64,000 nucleotides of DNA from assembly GCA_963854735.1 (NCBI GenBank), contig OY978107.1, forward strand, positions 751,501 to 815,500, in the 5' to 3' direction. Positions 35,470-46,137 of this stretch are shown piece by piece. Under the pieces are notes generated by a model. That model ran no database searches. It was not told where the DNA came from and worked only from the letters and a program-made list of their open reading frames with translations. Source of the DNA: Marvania coccoides (lineage: Eukaryota; Chlorophyta; Trebouxiophyceae; Chlorellales; Chlorellaceae). Position 1 is the stretch's first letter. Each line of letters opens with the position of its first letter. Position numbers and translations under genes: made by a program.

Positions 35470-35880
35470 ATCACTCCCCCACAGTATCGTAGTCTCATCA
35501 GACGGGTACACAGGGCGGGTACCACATATCTCTGAGTACACCAGGGTTATCCATTTTAGCCAGGGGTTAATTGACCGATGTAGATGGGAGGGGTGCTGGG
35601 CGGGCCAGCATTGCCCAAGCACGAACCCCAAACCGGACCGGCCATTTGCCGTCCGGAGAGTCCTGCTTTCCCCCCATTGTTCTTTTTTTTTATGCATGTC
35701 GGTCTAGCCGTCGTGGGACTCAGGAAGGCAGGGTCCAGAGCCTTACATTGTGGGCGACGGTGCGGTATCGGCGTAATGCTGTATCCGTGCGCCCCCAGTA
35801 CCTGAGGTTGGTCCCACGGATGGAAGGGGTACACCGCCTTACTGTGGCGGGGTGAGTGGCACGTCGACTTGCGGATCTCT
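35470..35880. ncRNA. Possible structured RNA segment, unidentified
   Basis: GC-rich island without a credible frame. CGTGGGACTCAG (about 35712-35723) can pair with CTGAG...GTCCCACG about 80-100 bases downstream. Nested inside, GGGCGACGG can pair with CCGTGCGCCC. I compared it from memory with snRNAs, SRP RNA, RNase P/MRP and telomerase RNA and found no convincing match. The strand is not certain. Confidence 0.25.
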
Positions 35881-36423
35881 TAAATGGCACCCTCAGTAGT
35901 AGACGTTACAACCATATGTAAAACCTTGTAATCGTTGCCCTTGAAACCTCGTTACCCGGATGGAGTTTTACCATTTTACATTGGGTGTAACTTTCCTTTT
36001 TTTTAAATCGGCGACAATCATATCGTTGGTTTTGAGCAATGCCTTGTTCATTTTAAAGATTGCTTCGGTTTTTTTCATTTGGATATTCAAATTTGAGCGG
36101 CGCTTTCTTCTCCTGGTCAACGCTGACTCCTTGTGCTTTGTCCATTCCTGGTACGCGTATAAACATGACGGTGATTGAATCCTCTTCTGTTTCAACCAAG
36201 AATTCATCTTTTCAGGCCTCTGGTCGCTGCTGTAAACTTGTTCAGAGAAGCTTACAAGGCACGAAAGGTCGGCGACTCTTCAAATATGATTCCTGCCTCA
36301 CAGAAACCAGCTCTCAAAATTTCCACTGTATAGTTGTTGCATCACGATCTGCGCGCACACTGATTTGATGCAGATAGTAGATACCAGCTCAAAATTTTCA
36401 CCGCTCCAGCTCCGCTTGCAGCA

Positions 36424-37302
36424 ATGACCAAGCTGGGGCTCCTCCTCCTGGCGCTGGTGCTGCTTGAAGGCACCAACAGAGTAGCCGCCGCTCAACCCAA
36501 TGGTGGCGCCCGCCGCGAGGGCGGCGACGGGGTAATGCCCAGCGGCAGTGACAATCGCCAATGCTCCGAAAACAACTCCAAGGCTTGCGGTTGCGCTCCC
36601 CAAGACGCATCCAAGCCCGCTGCCACCAATATTCTTGACAAAATTCGGTCTTTGAAGGAGCAGCAGGAGCCGCAGCGCGATCAGAGCCCGAAGCCCAACT
36701 CTGACAGCAATTGCGACGAAATGGGAGAAGAAGGCGAGGGTTTCTTCTGTAAAATTGCGAACGAGCGCGATGGAGACCGCCGTAGCGAAAACCCCAAGCT
36801 CCTGGCATGCCGCTCTGTTGTGGAAGGAGGAAAGAACGGTCAGCGGGGCGAACCAGCCTACCTCTGCCGCACCTCTGAGGCTGCTAGGGGCTACGGGGGT
36901 AACAGCGTCGCAGAAAAAAATCTCAACCGACGGAGCTTGCTCGGTGACGATAGCGACGACGACGACGATGAAAAGCGCGGCTGCAGCGCTGGATGTGACT
37001 GCCGCCAGTGTGAGTGCCGCTGCTTCGACCGCGAGCGAAATGACAAGGGGCAGGGCAAGGTTGCAAGCCGCGAGGATAACTGCCGCTGCCAGTGCCGCCA
37101 ATGCGACTGCGGGTGCAGCTCTGAGCGTAACAATGGCCGCGAGCGTGATTTTGACAGTAATGAATGGCACGACAACAATAGGGAGTTTGATTTCAGCTCT
37201 CCCCGGGGTGGTGGGTATCAGCCGCCTCGCAATGACAACGGCGGCGCCGGCATTCGGAGGGATCTGCTGGACGGCGGAGACAACCCGTTCCTCCGAAACT
37301 AA
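36424..37302 (+). CDS. Secreted Cys-rich acidic protein with CxC arrays, unassigned
   Basis: Single-exon frame, 292 aa. The N-terminus MTKLGLLLLALVLLEGTNRV ending near VAAA-Q is a clear signal peptide. The mature part is hydrophilic, rich in Asn/Asp/Arg/Glu/Gly. It has scattered Cys, an acidic run (DDSDDDDDE), and two similar Cys arrays near residues 194-208 (CDCRQCECRC) and 220-232 (CRCQCRQCDCGC). Such alternating Cys arrays suit metal binding, as in metallothioneins, or dense disulfides; that is inference. The exact antisense codon frame (36298-37170) is also open and hydrophobic. The plus frame has the better start, signal peptide and GC-rich third positions, so I prefer it. No family is recognised. 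Confidence 0.65.
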   Translation: MTKLGLLLLALVLLEGTNRVAAAQPNGGARREGGDGVMPSGSDNRQCSENNSKACGCAPQDASKPAATNILDKIRSLKEQQEPQRDQSPKPNSDSNCDEMGEEGEGFFCKIANERDGDRRSENPKLLACRSVVEGGKNGQRGEPAYLCRTSEAARGYGGNSVAEKNLNRRSLLGDDSDDDDDEKRGCSAGCDCRQCECRCFDRERNDKGQGKVASREDNCRCQCRQCDCGCSSERNNGRERDFDSNEWHDNNREFDFSSPRGGGYQPPRNDNGGAGIRRDLLDGGDNPFLRN

Positions 37303-37493
37303 CTAGGTGGTCAGTCCAGTATTTCCTGCTCCTTTTCAAGCTCGAGTGAAAATAGCTGTTTGCCAATGCTAGTACTGGATTAAAATATATTAAATCACGC
37401 TTCATTATATTCATTTGAACAAGATCAAAATGTAATGTTAATTCCCAACGGCGCCCTGCCATGCACAACATGCACCGATAAATAAGCAGCAAT

Positions 37494-38987
37494 TCATTTC
37501 CCACGCCACCGCAGCTTCGCTCCCACCGCCAGGTGGTCTGAGGGCCATGCTGCATTCGGAATGGGCGGAAAGCGCGCCAGCATCTCCTCTTCATCCACAC
37601 TTCCCTCTTCATTCCACCGCATCGGCATTTCTAGAGCCTCTGTCACCTCAAAACTGCCTGGCGTGAACATTACGTAATCCAAACACCCCGTAAAGCCGGG
37701 AGTGCGGTTCGTAAAAGGCGGCTCAACGCCCCACGCCGCTGCCGACGCGGACGCAAGCTGCAGCCCGGCAGCGCCCAGCTGAAGCCCTCTCAGCGCAGCT
37801 GATCGGGAAGGGTTTTGCCAGGTTGATGGGTGGTGCGGGTGGGAGGCGGCAATCGCCCCCTGAGTCAAAATTTCGTAAGCTCCGCTGATAAAATCCCGAT
37901 TTGGAGCGCATGCGTTTTCGCTTTCTTCTTCTTCGGATGGCATGCTGTTGAGATCGGCACCCAGAATGAAGGGCGTGTGAATCTTGCGGTGGGTGGAGTC
38001 GAGAAACTCGCGCGCTGCGGCGCACAACAGTGTTGCCTGCGCAGATTTGATGTCGGCATGCCGGGGGTCCCAAAAGAGGTGAGAGCTGACCGCTAACAGC
38101 TCTTTATTCGCCTGCGTTATAATTTTGCAAACAGAAACCGAGCAATTCAGAAAATAAACCCCGTTTGTCTTGACGAAATTAAACCCATTATTTCATTCCG
38201 GATATATATATTCATAACGGTTTCTTCCTCCCATTTTTCGCACCTGGCAATCTCTCAGCAGCGCCATGGCCGCTCCATCTTCCCTATCAGCCAAAAACTC
38301 CAAAAAGGGGGACTCCGAGACTCCCTTCTTTAGCCTTTTCCCCCTTTCCACAAAGGAAAGACTCGATTCAATGTAGTCTGAAAATTTCACAGTGGCGCTG
38401 GCCACTTTTTCAAGCCTGGCGGCGTTGTAAGACAAGCACACGCCCTCCTCCGGGCCGCACACTGGGTCGGAGGCCTTGCGCATGCGACCGAAGTACAGCC
38501 ACTGCAAAGAAAGAAACAAAACACTTATTTAGGTAAGCGGCAAGTGCAAGCGTTGAGCATCAAATAAAAACGTGAGATGGTAAGAATAATAAATTGCCGT
38601 GTTGTATTTTCAATACAGTTACTTTGAGCTATTTAAGCGCGTATTTAAGGTGCATAATGATGGTAAATAAACAGCTTAAAATATATCTATAATCACCTCA
38701 TGGCCGAGGCTCTTTAAAGTGGGGCCCAAGGTATTCTCCATGTAGGGGCGCTCCACCTCCTGCAGCATGAGAATGTCGGCCTTGTAGGAGAGAAGTTCTT
38801 CCATCAGGCGGGGCCCTCTGCTGCTCCATTCCAAATGCTCCGCAGGGCAGTAGTCGTGCCGCCCGCCCATTGCATATTTGTCAGCCAGCAGGTTGTAAGT
38901 AACGACTGTGAGGTTTTCAATGGTTGATACAGCCGCTGGCACCCCGCCGGGGCGAATAACTTCCTTGAACGTGCGAGAAGCGGCCAT
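37494..38987 (-). CDS. CCR4-type endonuclease/exonuclease/phosphatase family nuclease
   Basis: Exons 38987-38697, 38501-38244, 38111-37494; 388 aa. An EEP-fold nuclease related to CCR4/nocturnin/angel proteins, which shorten poly(A) tails or act on other phosphodiester substrates. Visible catalytic motifs: VVTYNLLADKY (Asn), LMLQEVE (metal-binding Glu), SSHLFWDP (His), ILGADLNSMP (Asp/Asn) and the C-terminal SDHLAV (Asp/His). The leucine-rich repeat region of yeast CCR4 is absent, as in plant and algal short forms. The N-terminus MAASRTFKEVIRP shows no strong targeting signal. Introns are GT-AG. It is divergently arranged with the MEA1-like gene, 247 bp apart. Confidence 0.9.
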
Positions 38988-39234
38988 GTGATCGAATGAT
39001 ATCGTCGAGAAAAACTAGTTGAATTTCAAAGGGAGTCGGAGCTTCAGCGTTCGCACAATCAGTTTTTATATTTTAGACATTTTTATTTTATCAAAATAAT
39101 CAAGCAATTTGGGAGAAGTCTTTTTAAAAATGCTCTAAAAATCCAAATGAATGTTTATGAACCAAGGAGAAGAGAGCTCTCTATTGTATTTTGAAGAAAA
39201 AAACGAAAAAACAAGGCATTTTCATATTACAGCC

Positions 39235-39893
39235 ATGACTGAGGACGATAGCCCTCAAAGCGAAGGTGAGCATTGTGAATCTTAATGATTTCACTGCCAC
39301 ATCCTTTCTCAATGGAATTGATCATTCTTATCGCAGGCTATCTTCGCCTGGATGACGATGCTGCAAGCGAAACGCGGAGCGTTAGCCCCGCCAGCGTTAA
39401 CGAGGTTGCATGGGCAATGTTGTCTCTTCCTTCCTCAGACAACTCAGATTCGGAACCTGAAGAAAATGAAGCAGACGAAGGAGAGGGCAATGCCGAGGGG
39501 TGGGTGGCGCTGGCCGAGGAGCACGAGCCTGCAGTGCGGCAGCGCCCTGGAGAAGCAGACGCAATGGCGGAATTTTCAGAAAATTCTAGGACTTTTTTTG
39601 GTAATGGAGGGGAGAGGGATACCCTGGGGGCATCAACATACGCACCGCCATCACAAGAAGAAGGGAACCCGCACATCTTCGGTCCCTGCTTTTCTAATTT
39701 CATGCATGAAGGCTGGGGGCAAGGAGCAATTGAGGATTTTCCGATGAGCAGCGACGCGGTGGAGAGCGTGAGGCAGCGCATGGCCAGCGTGTCTATAGCA
39801 TACGCCCCTCCTTGGGCTGGCGTGGTTGAGGAAGAGCAGTGGCTTGGGGTGCTGAAGCAGCGGCTAAGGCAGCATCCTTCGTCAGTGGTTTAG
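39235..39893 (+). CDS. MEA1-like (male-enhanced antigen 1 family) protein
   Basis: Exons 39235-39265 and 39337-39893; 195 aa. The N-terminus is acidic (MTEDDSPQSEGYLRLDDDAA), the middle is low-complexity and Glu-rich, and the C-terminus is conserved-looking. The C-terminal block SSDAVESVRQRMASVSIAYA followed by PPWAG...EEEQWLGVLKQRL resembles the end of animal MEA1, with the same Met-Ala-x-Val-Ser and W-x-x-V/L spacing as I recall it. The early GY motif also fits. The molecular function of this family is not established. The intron is GT-AG. The assignment rests on memory of a short motif and should be seen as probable. Confidence 0.7.
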
Positions 39894-40744
39894 ATCGACA
39901 AAAATGTGGCTGGTTTTCTTCAATGTAATATAGGCGATAGTAATTTTATAAATGGCCAAAAAAAGAGAGAGGGAGGGTTTTAATGGCACTTGGGATGGCA
40001 ACGAAGATTTTCAACGAAATGAATATGAACACGCAAATAACAAGCACGGGGGGTCGTTTATTTAACGTCAGCGCCAGAATTTTCATTTTCAAGCCCTCCT
40101 CAAGGGTAGGCACCCGCGGCGCAGGCACAGCAGTGCCGCATACTTGCAGCGGCTCCTCCAGCCTCGCGATAAACTTCCGCAGCTCTTTGTGACATGCTGA
40201 GCGCCGCCAAACCTAACGCAAGGCTTGCCTGTATAGTTATTTTAACCGCCTAATTCAGCACCTATGCACGCCAGAAACAAAGTTGAGACCACGCTCCCGC
40301 AGCGACCATGCGCCGGCCAACCGTTCTGGCGGTGTTGGCGAAAAACGGCTGGATGATGGTGACTATACGTCCATGCGCTGCTTCATCGCGTTTGACGCGC
40401 TCTCCTGGGGTGAAAACCGAGCTAAATAGGCGCTGGTCTGATAGCCAGAGAAGCAGTGCCTTTCCACCCCACATCGCCCCTGCCAAAACGTGTGATAGCG
40501 TGATTTAAGCTTGCGAAAAAAGAATCTGCATAGTGCCAACCCTATAAACACCCCGATCACAGGGATTGGCGGGGATTCGCGACCGAGCTTGCGACTCGAT
40601 CAATTAATTTGTACCTCGTTGGAACCTGTACCTCGGGGGCGTTGGGTTTCGGCCTGTCCCGGCCATCAGGCACCTGTTTTACGTTTTATTAATCGGCCAC
40701 CACCTGGTGACGCGCCATTTTTTGCCGACTTGACCTCGCCCAAG
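39894..40744. other. Intergenic with a possible two-exon minus-strand gene
   Basis: On the minus strand a frame at 40474-40262 (from Met within AMWGGKALLLWLSDQRLFSS) ends near an AG/GT or C/GT donor. A second open stretch, 40220-39946, contains a hydrophobic helix (VLVICVFIFISLKIFVAIP). The intron would be only about 50-57 bp and the join is ambiguous, so I record it without calling a gene. Confidence 0.3.
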
Positions 40745-42440
40745 ATGGATGATCACTATGCCGGTCACCCAGCTGTCCCAGCTGAAGAAGGTGTCGTGGG
40801 GGCCCTCCCGTTCACCCATGATGACCACGGTATCTCCCCAGAGCCTTCTTCAGCTGGAGGCACTGCTGGAGGCCCTCTGACTGGTGCTCGCTATGGCAGT
40901 GGCGGCGACGACCCCTTGAGCGCTGGCAAATCAGCCCGTCAAAGTGAGTTCTTTTGCCCTTATTCCACACCCTTGATTTGTCGTATTTTTCTGTATTTTC
41001 CCGTATTTTTCTCTTTGTTTCCACCCTGAAATTTCATTAACTTCAGCATTACATACGCCTTTTCAAAGCGTTTTCTTCTTCTTTTGTTTGTTCACTCCTC
41101 TCGCGCTCTCTCTTGCACCCATCAGCAGGTGGCCTGCTGATATGCCAGGTGGAGAACTGCTGCGCGCCTCTGGACGGCCTGAAAGAGTACCACCAGCGCT
41201 ACAAGGTATGCGAGCGCCACCTCAAGCTGAACTACATTGAGCGGGGCGTCCAGAAGCTGCGGTTCTGCCAGCAATGCGGCAGATTTCAGCCGCTGGACGA
41301 GTTCGACGACTCCAAGCGCTCCTGTAGGGTGCGCCTGCAGCGCCACAACGCACGCAGGCGGAAGCGCCCGCGCGAGGCCGGCGGAGGAGCCTCCAGCGGC
41401 GGCGGTGGGATGGCGGTGGGAGCGGGGAGCCATGGGGAGGGTGCTGGTGGCAACGGGGTGTCGATCGATGACGTGGAGGTGATGCAGGAGGCGCTGCATT
41501 TTGCTTCAGCCACGTTGATGCAGACCACAGCGCAGAACAACAGGTGAGCTGAATAGTTTATGTAGCTTAGCTCTTCATCTTCTATCTATCCAATATAGCA
41601 CATTTACTGCCAAATTTACGTCATATATAAATATTATTGAATATAGCAGCATCCCAAAATTTGCCGGCCCCACCCCCCCCCCCCGTTTTCCTCCTCGCCT
41701 TATTCGTTTTTACTCGCGTCTTCATTTTCTCCTTCTTTCGCAGACTCGTCAGCACGCCAGGCCACGGCGGCGCCCCGCACACCGACGGCGAGGAAGACGC
41801 CGTGCTGTCCGCCGCCGCAGGCATAGCAGGCCTTCCTTTTGGCGCCCAGCTGTCTTCGATGCCCTTCGTCCCCTCCCCAGCAGTCATGATACTGCTGCTC
41901 AAGGGGTACGCAGGCATGTTCCACTACTCCATCGAGAAGTTGCACCTGAAGCCGCGAGCGGAGCCATCCTCTCTGCAGGCACTGTCAGGTCCAATGGACG
42001 CGGCGGCGGCGGCGGCAGCGGCGATGGCGGTTAACGGACCGCTAGCGGGGGGAATGGGCGCGGGGGTGGGCGCCATGGAAGGTGCCGCAGCGGCTGCGGG
42101 GGTGACGGATGCGGAGGGTGCAGCGGCGGCGCAGCAAATCATGGCGGCTTTTCAAGCGAACTCGCACGAGTATAGCGCTGCGGCGGCTGCCGCGGTGGCT
42201 GCTGCGACTGGCGGGCTGGGGGTGTTTGCGGGGGGCGCGGGACCGGGGGATGTATTTGGCGGAGCAGTGGCGTATGGCGATGGTGCAGCTCCCCCAGATG
42301 CCGCTGCGGTGGAGGCGGCGGCGGCGGTGGTGGCGGTGGGACAACAGCAGATGCAGCAGCATCAACAACATCAGCAAGAACAGGTGCAGAAAGAGCTGGC
42401 AAAGCTGGCGAAGGAAGAGGAAGAGGAGATGTCGGATTGA
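40745..42440 (+). CDS. SBP-box transcription factor
   Basis: Exons 40745-40943, 41126 (or 41129)-41543, 41744-42440; about 437 aa. The SBP domain (about residues 72-147) has two zinc sites: CQVENC...CERH and CQQCGRF...C, followed by the basic nuclear-localisation stretch SCRVRLQRHNARRRKR. This DNA-binding family is confined to the green lineage; algal CRR1, the copper-response regulator, belongs to it. Exon 1 is Gly/Pro/Ala-rich. The C-terminal third is Ala-rich with a Gln/His stretch (QQQMQQHQQHQQEQ) and an acidic end (EEEEEMSD), plausible activation sequence. A hydrophobic segment (VMILLLKGYAGMFHYSIEKL) sits in exon 3. The second exon has a CAGCAG tandem acceptor that would add or omit one residue. 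The DNA targets are unknown. Confidence 0.93.
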
Positions 42441-43234
42441 AAAGAAAACTAAAGAAAACTTGCTGTATATTTTTAGAAGAACCACGTACGACAACAGCCG
42501 TTTTGGGTCGCTCCAAGGCAGCTTCAACATTCATTTTTTTCTCTTTTTTCCCTTCCCTAGTTATTTTATACAGTACTCCCTTCCCTTTTTTTCTCATCAC
42601 GGGAAGACAGCAAATATTTTGGTTGCTTTAGGGTTCTGCTTTAGGGTTTCCTTCTGCTTTTTTTTTTCCCGACTCTTTCTTCCCTGAATTCCCTACTGCC
42701 TCTTTTGTGTGCGAGTGTGTATGCATCGATTACGACAAGCTACTGGTCAAAATATTGTTCACATGTAAAAAGCAGAAAAGTTGGGTTGGAGGGGGGGAAA
42801 AGAGGCAATACCGGAGGGAAAATGACAGAAGAATGAAGGATAGCCGAGGGGTTGAGGAAGAAAAGAAATGCAGTTGTATACCGCAAAGAAAAAATAAACC
42901 GGTACTGAAAAAATCATCGTCAGTGAGTTGAGTTGGAATTCAAAATCAAAATTATCGACAGGACAGTCCTTAATGAACGTGGGGTGAAAATGGAAAGAAA
43001 AAAAAGAGAAAGGAGAATAAATAAAAGGAGAAGATTCAGAGCTCTCTACAGGTCTAGGTTGTTTCATTTTCAAGACAAAAATATCTTAGGAACGGGCGCA
43101 TACATAGACGACACGTCATACTAGAAGAGCTGGTTTTATTGAACGATGGGTTATCTACCACCGCGTTTAGTTGCTCCACTGCGTGGTTGCCTTATCTGTG
43201 CGTAGTTTGGCATGCTTTCCTATTTTTGACGGTC
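42441..43234. other. Intergenic, convergent 3' regions
   Basis: About 0.8 kb between the SBP gene and the convergent membrane-protein gene. It is T-rich then A-rich. No gene is seen. Confidence 0.5.
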
Positions 43235-44598
43235 TCACACTGGAACATTGCGAGCGACGTACAAATAAAGCGCTGCCACCGCCGGCGCAGCGAACGCCCA
43301 GTACTGTAGCAGCGAGGGTGGGGGGTTGAGCGCCACGGCGTCGACGCCGGGCACCCGCCTGGCCCGGTTGCCAGCAAACTGAAGGCGGGAGTGCATTTCG
43401 CGCCAAAAGAGGTACAGCGTGGGGGCAATGAGGCCCAAGGTGAGGAGAATCTGCGGACAGGATACAATATTTGAATGGAAACATATTAGAGAGCGAAAAT
43501 CGGGGTTTGGAGCTGGCAAAGTTTGGCGTGACTGCAGCGGAAGGGTGTTAAAACATCAGAGAACGGAAGAAAGGCAGTACGTACCACGGTCTGAGATGAC
43601 GTGCATGCAGCGTAAGCGTACTCCGCGTCTGCCTTCGACCCCGGAACCATCCCCGCCGGCTGCTCCAGCAGCTGTGACAGCGTCGCCGTCGCCCCCCGCG
43701 GCAGCAGTCTCCCCGCTGCTCTTAGCAGCGCCGCCCGCGCGCGCATGTGGCCCAGCTGCAGCGAGAAGGAGCGCGCGCACATCTTGGGGCTGGCCAACAT
43801 CATCACGATGGTCAGCGCCGCCTGCTGCGGCAGCGCAAAGCGGAAGATGAGACTGCCCAGCAGGCCGCTCATGTTGAGCCATGCTATGCCTGAACCCGTG
43901 GCCAGCACGCCCACAGCACGCCAGGGGGTGGCGGTGCGCCAGGAAGAGGCGGCTTCTGGGTAGATGTTTCCATGGGTGAAGCAGCCCAACACGACCTAGA
44001 AATCCGGAATCGTAATAGAATAGAATGAAAACAATCACCTCCATGTAAAAATACAATTTGCGCATTATTTTCAGTTGCTGGGTCCAGATATTGAGATAAA
44101 AAAGGGGAGGGTTGTAGGGAACAAATTGAACTGTACTGTACTCACCTGTAGAATGTTGTCTAGCAGGACCACGGCAGGGCGACACTTCACGTACGAGCGT
44201 TTGTCTGGCCAGTGCATCTGAGCAAAGGCAGGGAGCAAGGTGGTGACGGCGCCAATGAGCACGATAAGTGCGGGCCACGTGGGGATGTGCTGGGAGGCGG
44301 AGCTGTCCTTGAGCATGCGCAGGCCCACTGCCGCCCAGGCCAGGGAGCGGGCATAGTGGAACTGGATGTCGAGCTTTTTCTGCGCGCACCAGCATGGATA
44401 CAATTTAAATGAATGCATGGAGAGATTGTGGCTTGGTGGTTGTGCAAGAAACGAGCGATTTTAATCATGAATATTGCGAAAACATAATAAGATTCGTACT
44501 TGAGCTTCCGTGTGCTGCTTTCTGTACTCGTATTCAAGGTCAGGATCAGCAAACACGAGGTCGGACGAGATGTCCACCGCCAGGCGGTGGCGAGGCAT
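43235..44598 (-). CDS. Multi-spanning membrane protein, unassigned (B)
   Basis: Exons 44598-44500, 44379-44146, 43995-43585, 43450-43235; 319 aa. The N-terminal 40 residues are charged (MPRHRLAVDISSDLVFADPD). Hydrophobic stretches follow: ALIVLIGAVTTLLPAF, VVLGCFTHGN, GVLATGSGIAWLNMSGLLGS, LTIVMMLASP, ILLTLGLIAPTLYLFW and YWAFAAPAVAALYLYV. I recognise no known family. Parts resemble the membrane protein at 34073-34997 (MCA motif after a long helix, and a G-x-x-x-P-T-L helix near the end). All introns are GT-AG with continuous phase, which supports the model. Function unknown. Confidence 0.78.
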
Positions 44599-46137
44599 TT
44601 TCTGCTTGGCAAGATTGATTTAAGAACGTTCAAAAAACAGTCTTTAGGCCTCGCTTGCGTTGTGGAGCGAGGCCTGCCAATGCCAGCGCATGTGCAGCAT
44701 TTATGAATTTAAAAACAGTTTCGGTTTACTTCTTTTTTTTTGGCGTGTTTTAAAGAAAGAATAGTTTTGATTGGAATACGACAGATCGCTTGGTTGTGAA
44801 ATGACTGCACTCTCAGGGCAGGCCCAATCGTGTGTTCCAGGCACTTGGCAAAGCTCACCGAGGCAGTTGAGGGTAGAAAGGATTCGACCTGGTTTTTACC
44901 GCAGAAGCCGCCAAACCAAATTTAACTCGTATCCCTGCTTTCTGGCACTGTTCAGGAGGACGAAACTGATGTTTCCATCTCACTGGGGTTTAATGCAGCC
45001 CTTTGTAAAGTCTAGTTCAAAAATATGGGGACGTCAACCACGTCACCCTCCCTCCACTCGAGTCATCAGAATCAGAGTCGGCACATCGCAACGCTGCATT
45101 TCTTCAGCTCTGGCCAAGCACCTCGCACCTGGGCTTCAACTTTTTCAGCACTTGAGCATTCAACGCCGCCCAAGAATTCAAACGCCACTCTTTCTCTTGT
45201 GAATCATTCCAAAGATGTGAAGCATTTTGCTCCTGCGGCAGATTAACATAAATTCGTTCCGGCAGCGTATCGTTTAGGCATACCGACGTGAGTCCCGTTG
45301 TACAACTGAGCGCCTTTGCCAGTTTTTTCAAGGAGACGCGACGTAAAGGGCGCTATCTATTTGGACAGAGACAAAGCTGCCATCCTCTCTTTCTCTTCTT
45401 TTCGCCTCCCCATGCGCTGGCACCCTAGTTCGAGTCTCTCGAGTAAAGGCAAATTCCGCTGCAAATAGGTAATCAAATAAGGGGACATCATCTGGCAAAG
45501 CTGAAAGCGCCACAACCTTTAAATTTCTCACGCAAATGGGCGTGAGAACTCCATTGCCATTCTCTCGTATATTACACAGTACACCTGTCGTTTCCATTAT
45601 GGATGAGTGTCAGGTGGGTGACGTGGGGCAACAGGCCGGACATTTCGGGAGAAACAATAGGGTCCACACGCTGAACAACAAGCCTGAGCTATTCAACACT
45701 TGCATTAGCAGCGTGACATAAAAGCTTGGCGGTGAGCCTCAGAGTGGGAATGTCTTTTCCGGCTAACTTTGGCAATGACTAGGGTCAGGGCAGGAGAGCC
45801 CAGTTGAGGGGAAGCGGTCGGTCCATTTGAAATCGAAATTCGTTGAAGATGTTGGTGATGTGGGTGGAAACAGTTGGGAGCGAAACAAGAACCAAACTAA
45901 AATTTGGATTTGAAAATAATATACTGAAACTATTTCGAGGAGCACGGCTTGCAGACAATGAAGATATACACCGCGACACGAACGAAGCCAAAATTAATCA
46001 AAATTAATGCAATTGCATAAAAATGGATATTTCCGTATGCGTGGTTTGTCGTCTCGTGGACAAGAAATCATTCCTTTATTGAATAAATTGATAGCGCCCA
46101 TTTACCCTCGTCTGCTTAATGCGTTAGAGTCGCCCGC
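44599..46137. other. Intergenic, 1.5 kb, with weak minus-strand frames
   Basis: Two minus-strand frames, 45597-45328 (METTGVLCNIRENGNGVLTP...) and 45331-45104 (MKKLAKALSCTTGLTSVCLN...), have reasonable composition and could be exons of an unrecognised gene. No family match or clean splice join was found. The rest holds nothing recognised. Confidence 0.3.

Larger units (their letters stand above)
34998..36423. other. Intergenic with an orphan exon-like stretch and a structured segment
   Basis: Two items stand out and are described separately. One is a coding-like fragment at about 35206-35320. The other is a GC-rich, stem-forming segment at about 35470-35880. The remainder, 35900-36420, is AT-rich with no supported gene. 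Confidence 0.45.

Noticed and set aside
36298..37170. Open minus-strand frame of about 290 codons with many hydrophobic residues
   Set aside because: It is the exact antisense codon frame of the Cys-rich secreted protein. The plus frame has the signal peptide, the better start and GC-rich third positions. It stays possible only if strand-specific RNA shows otherwise.
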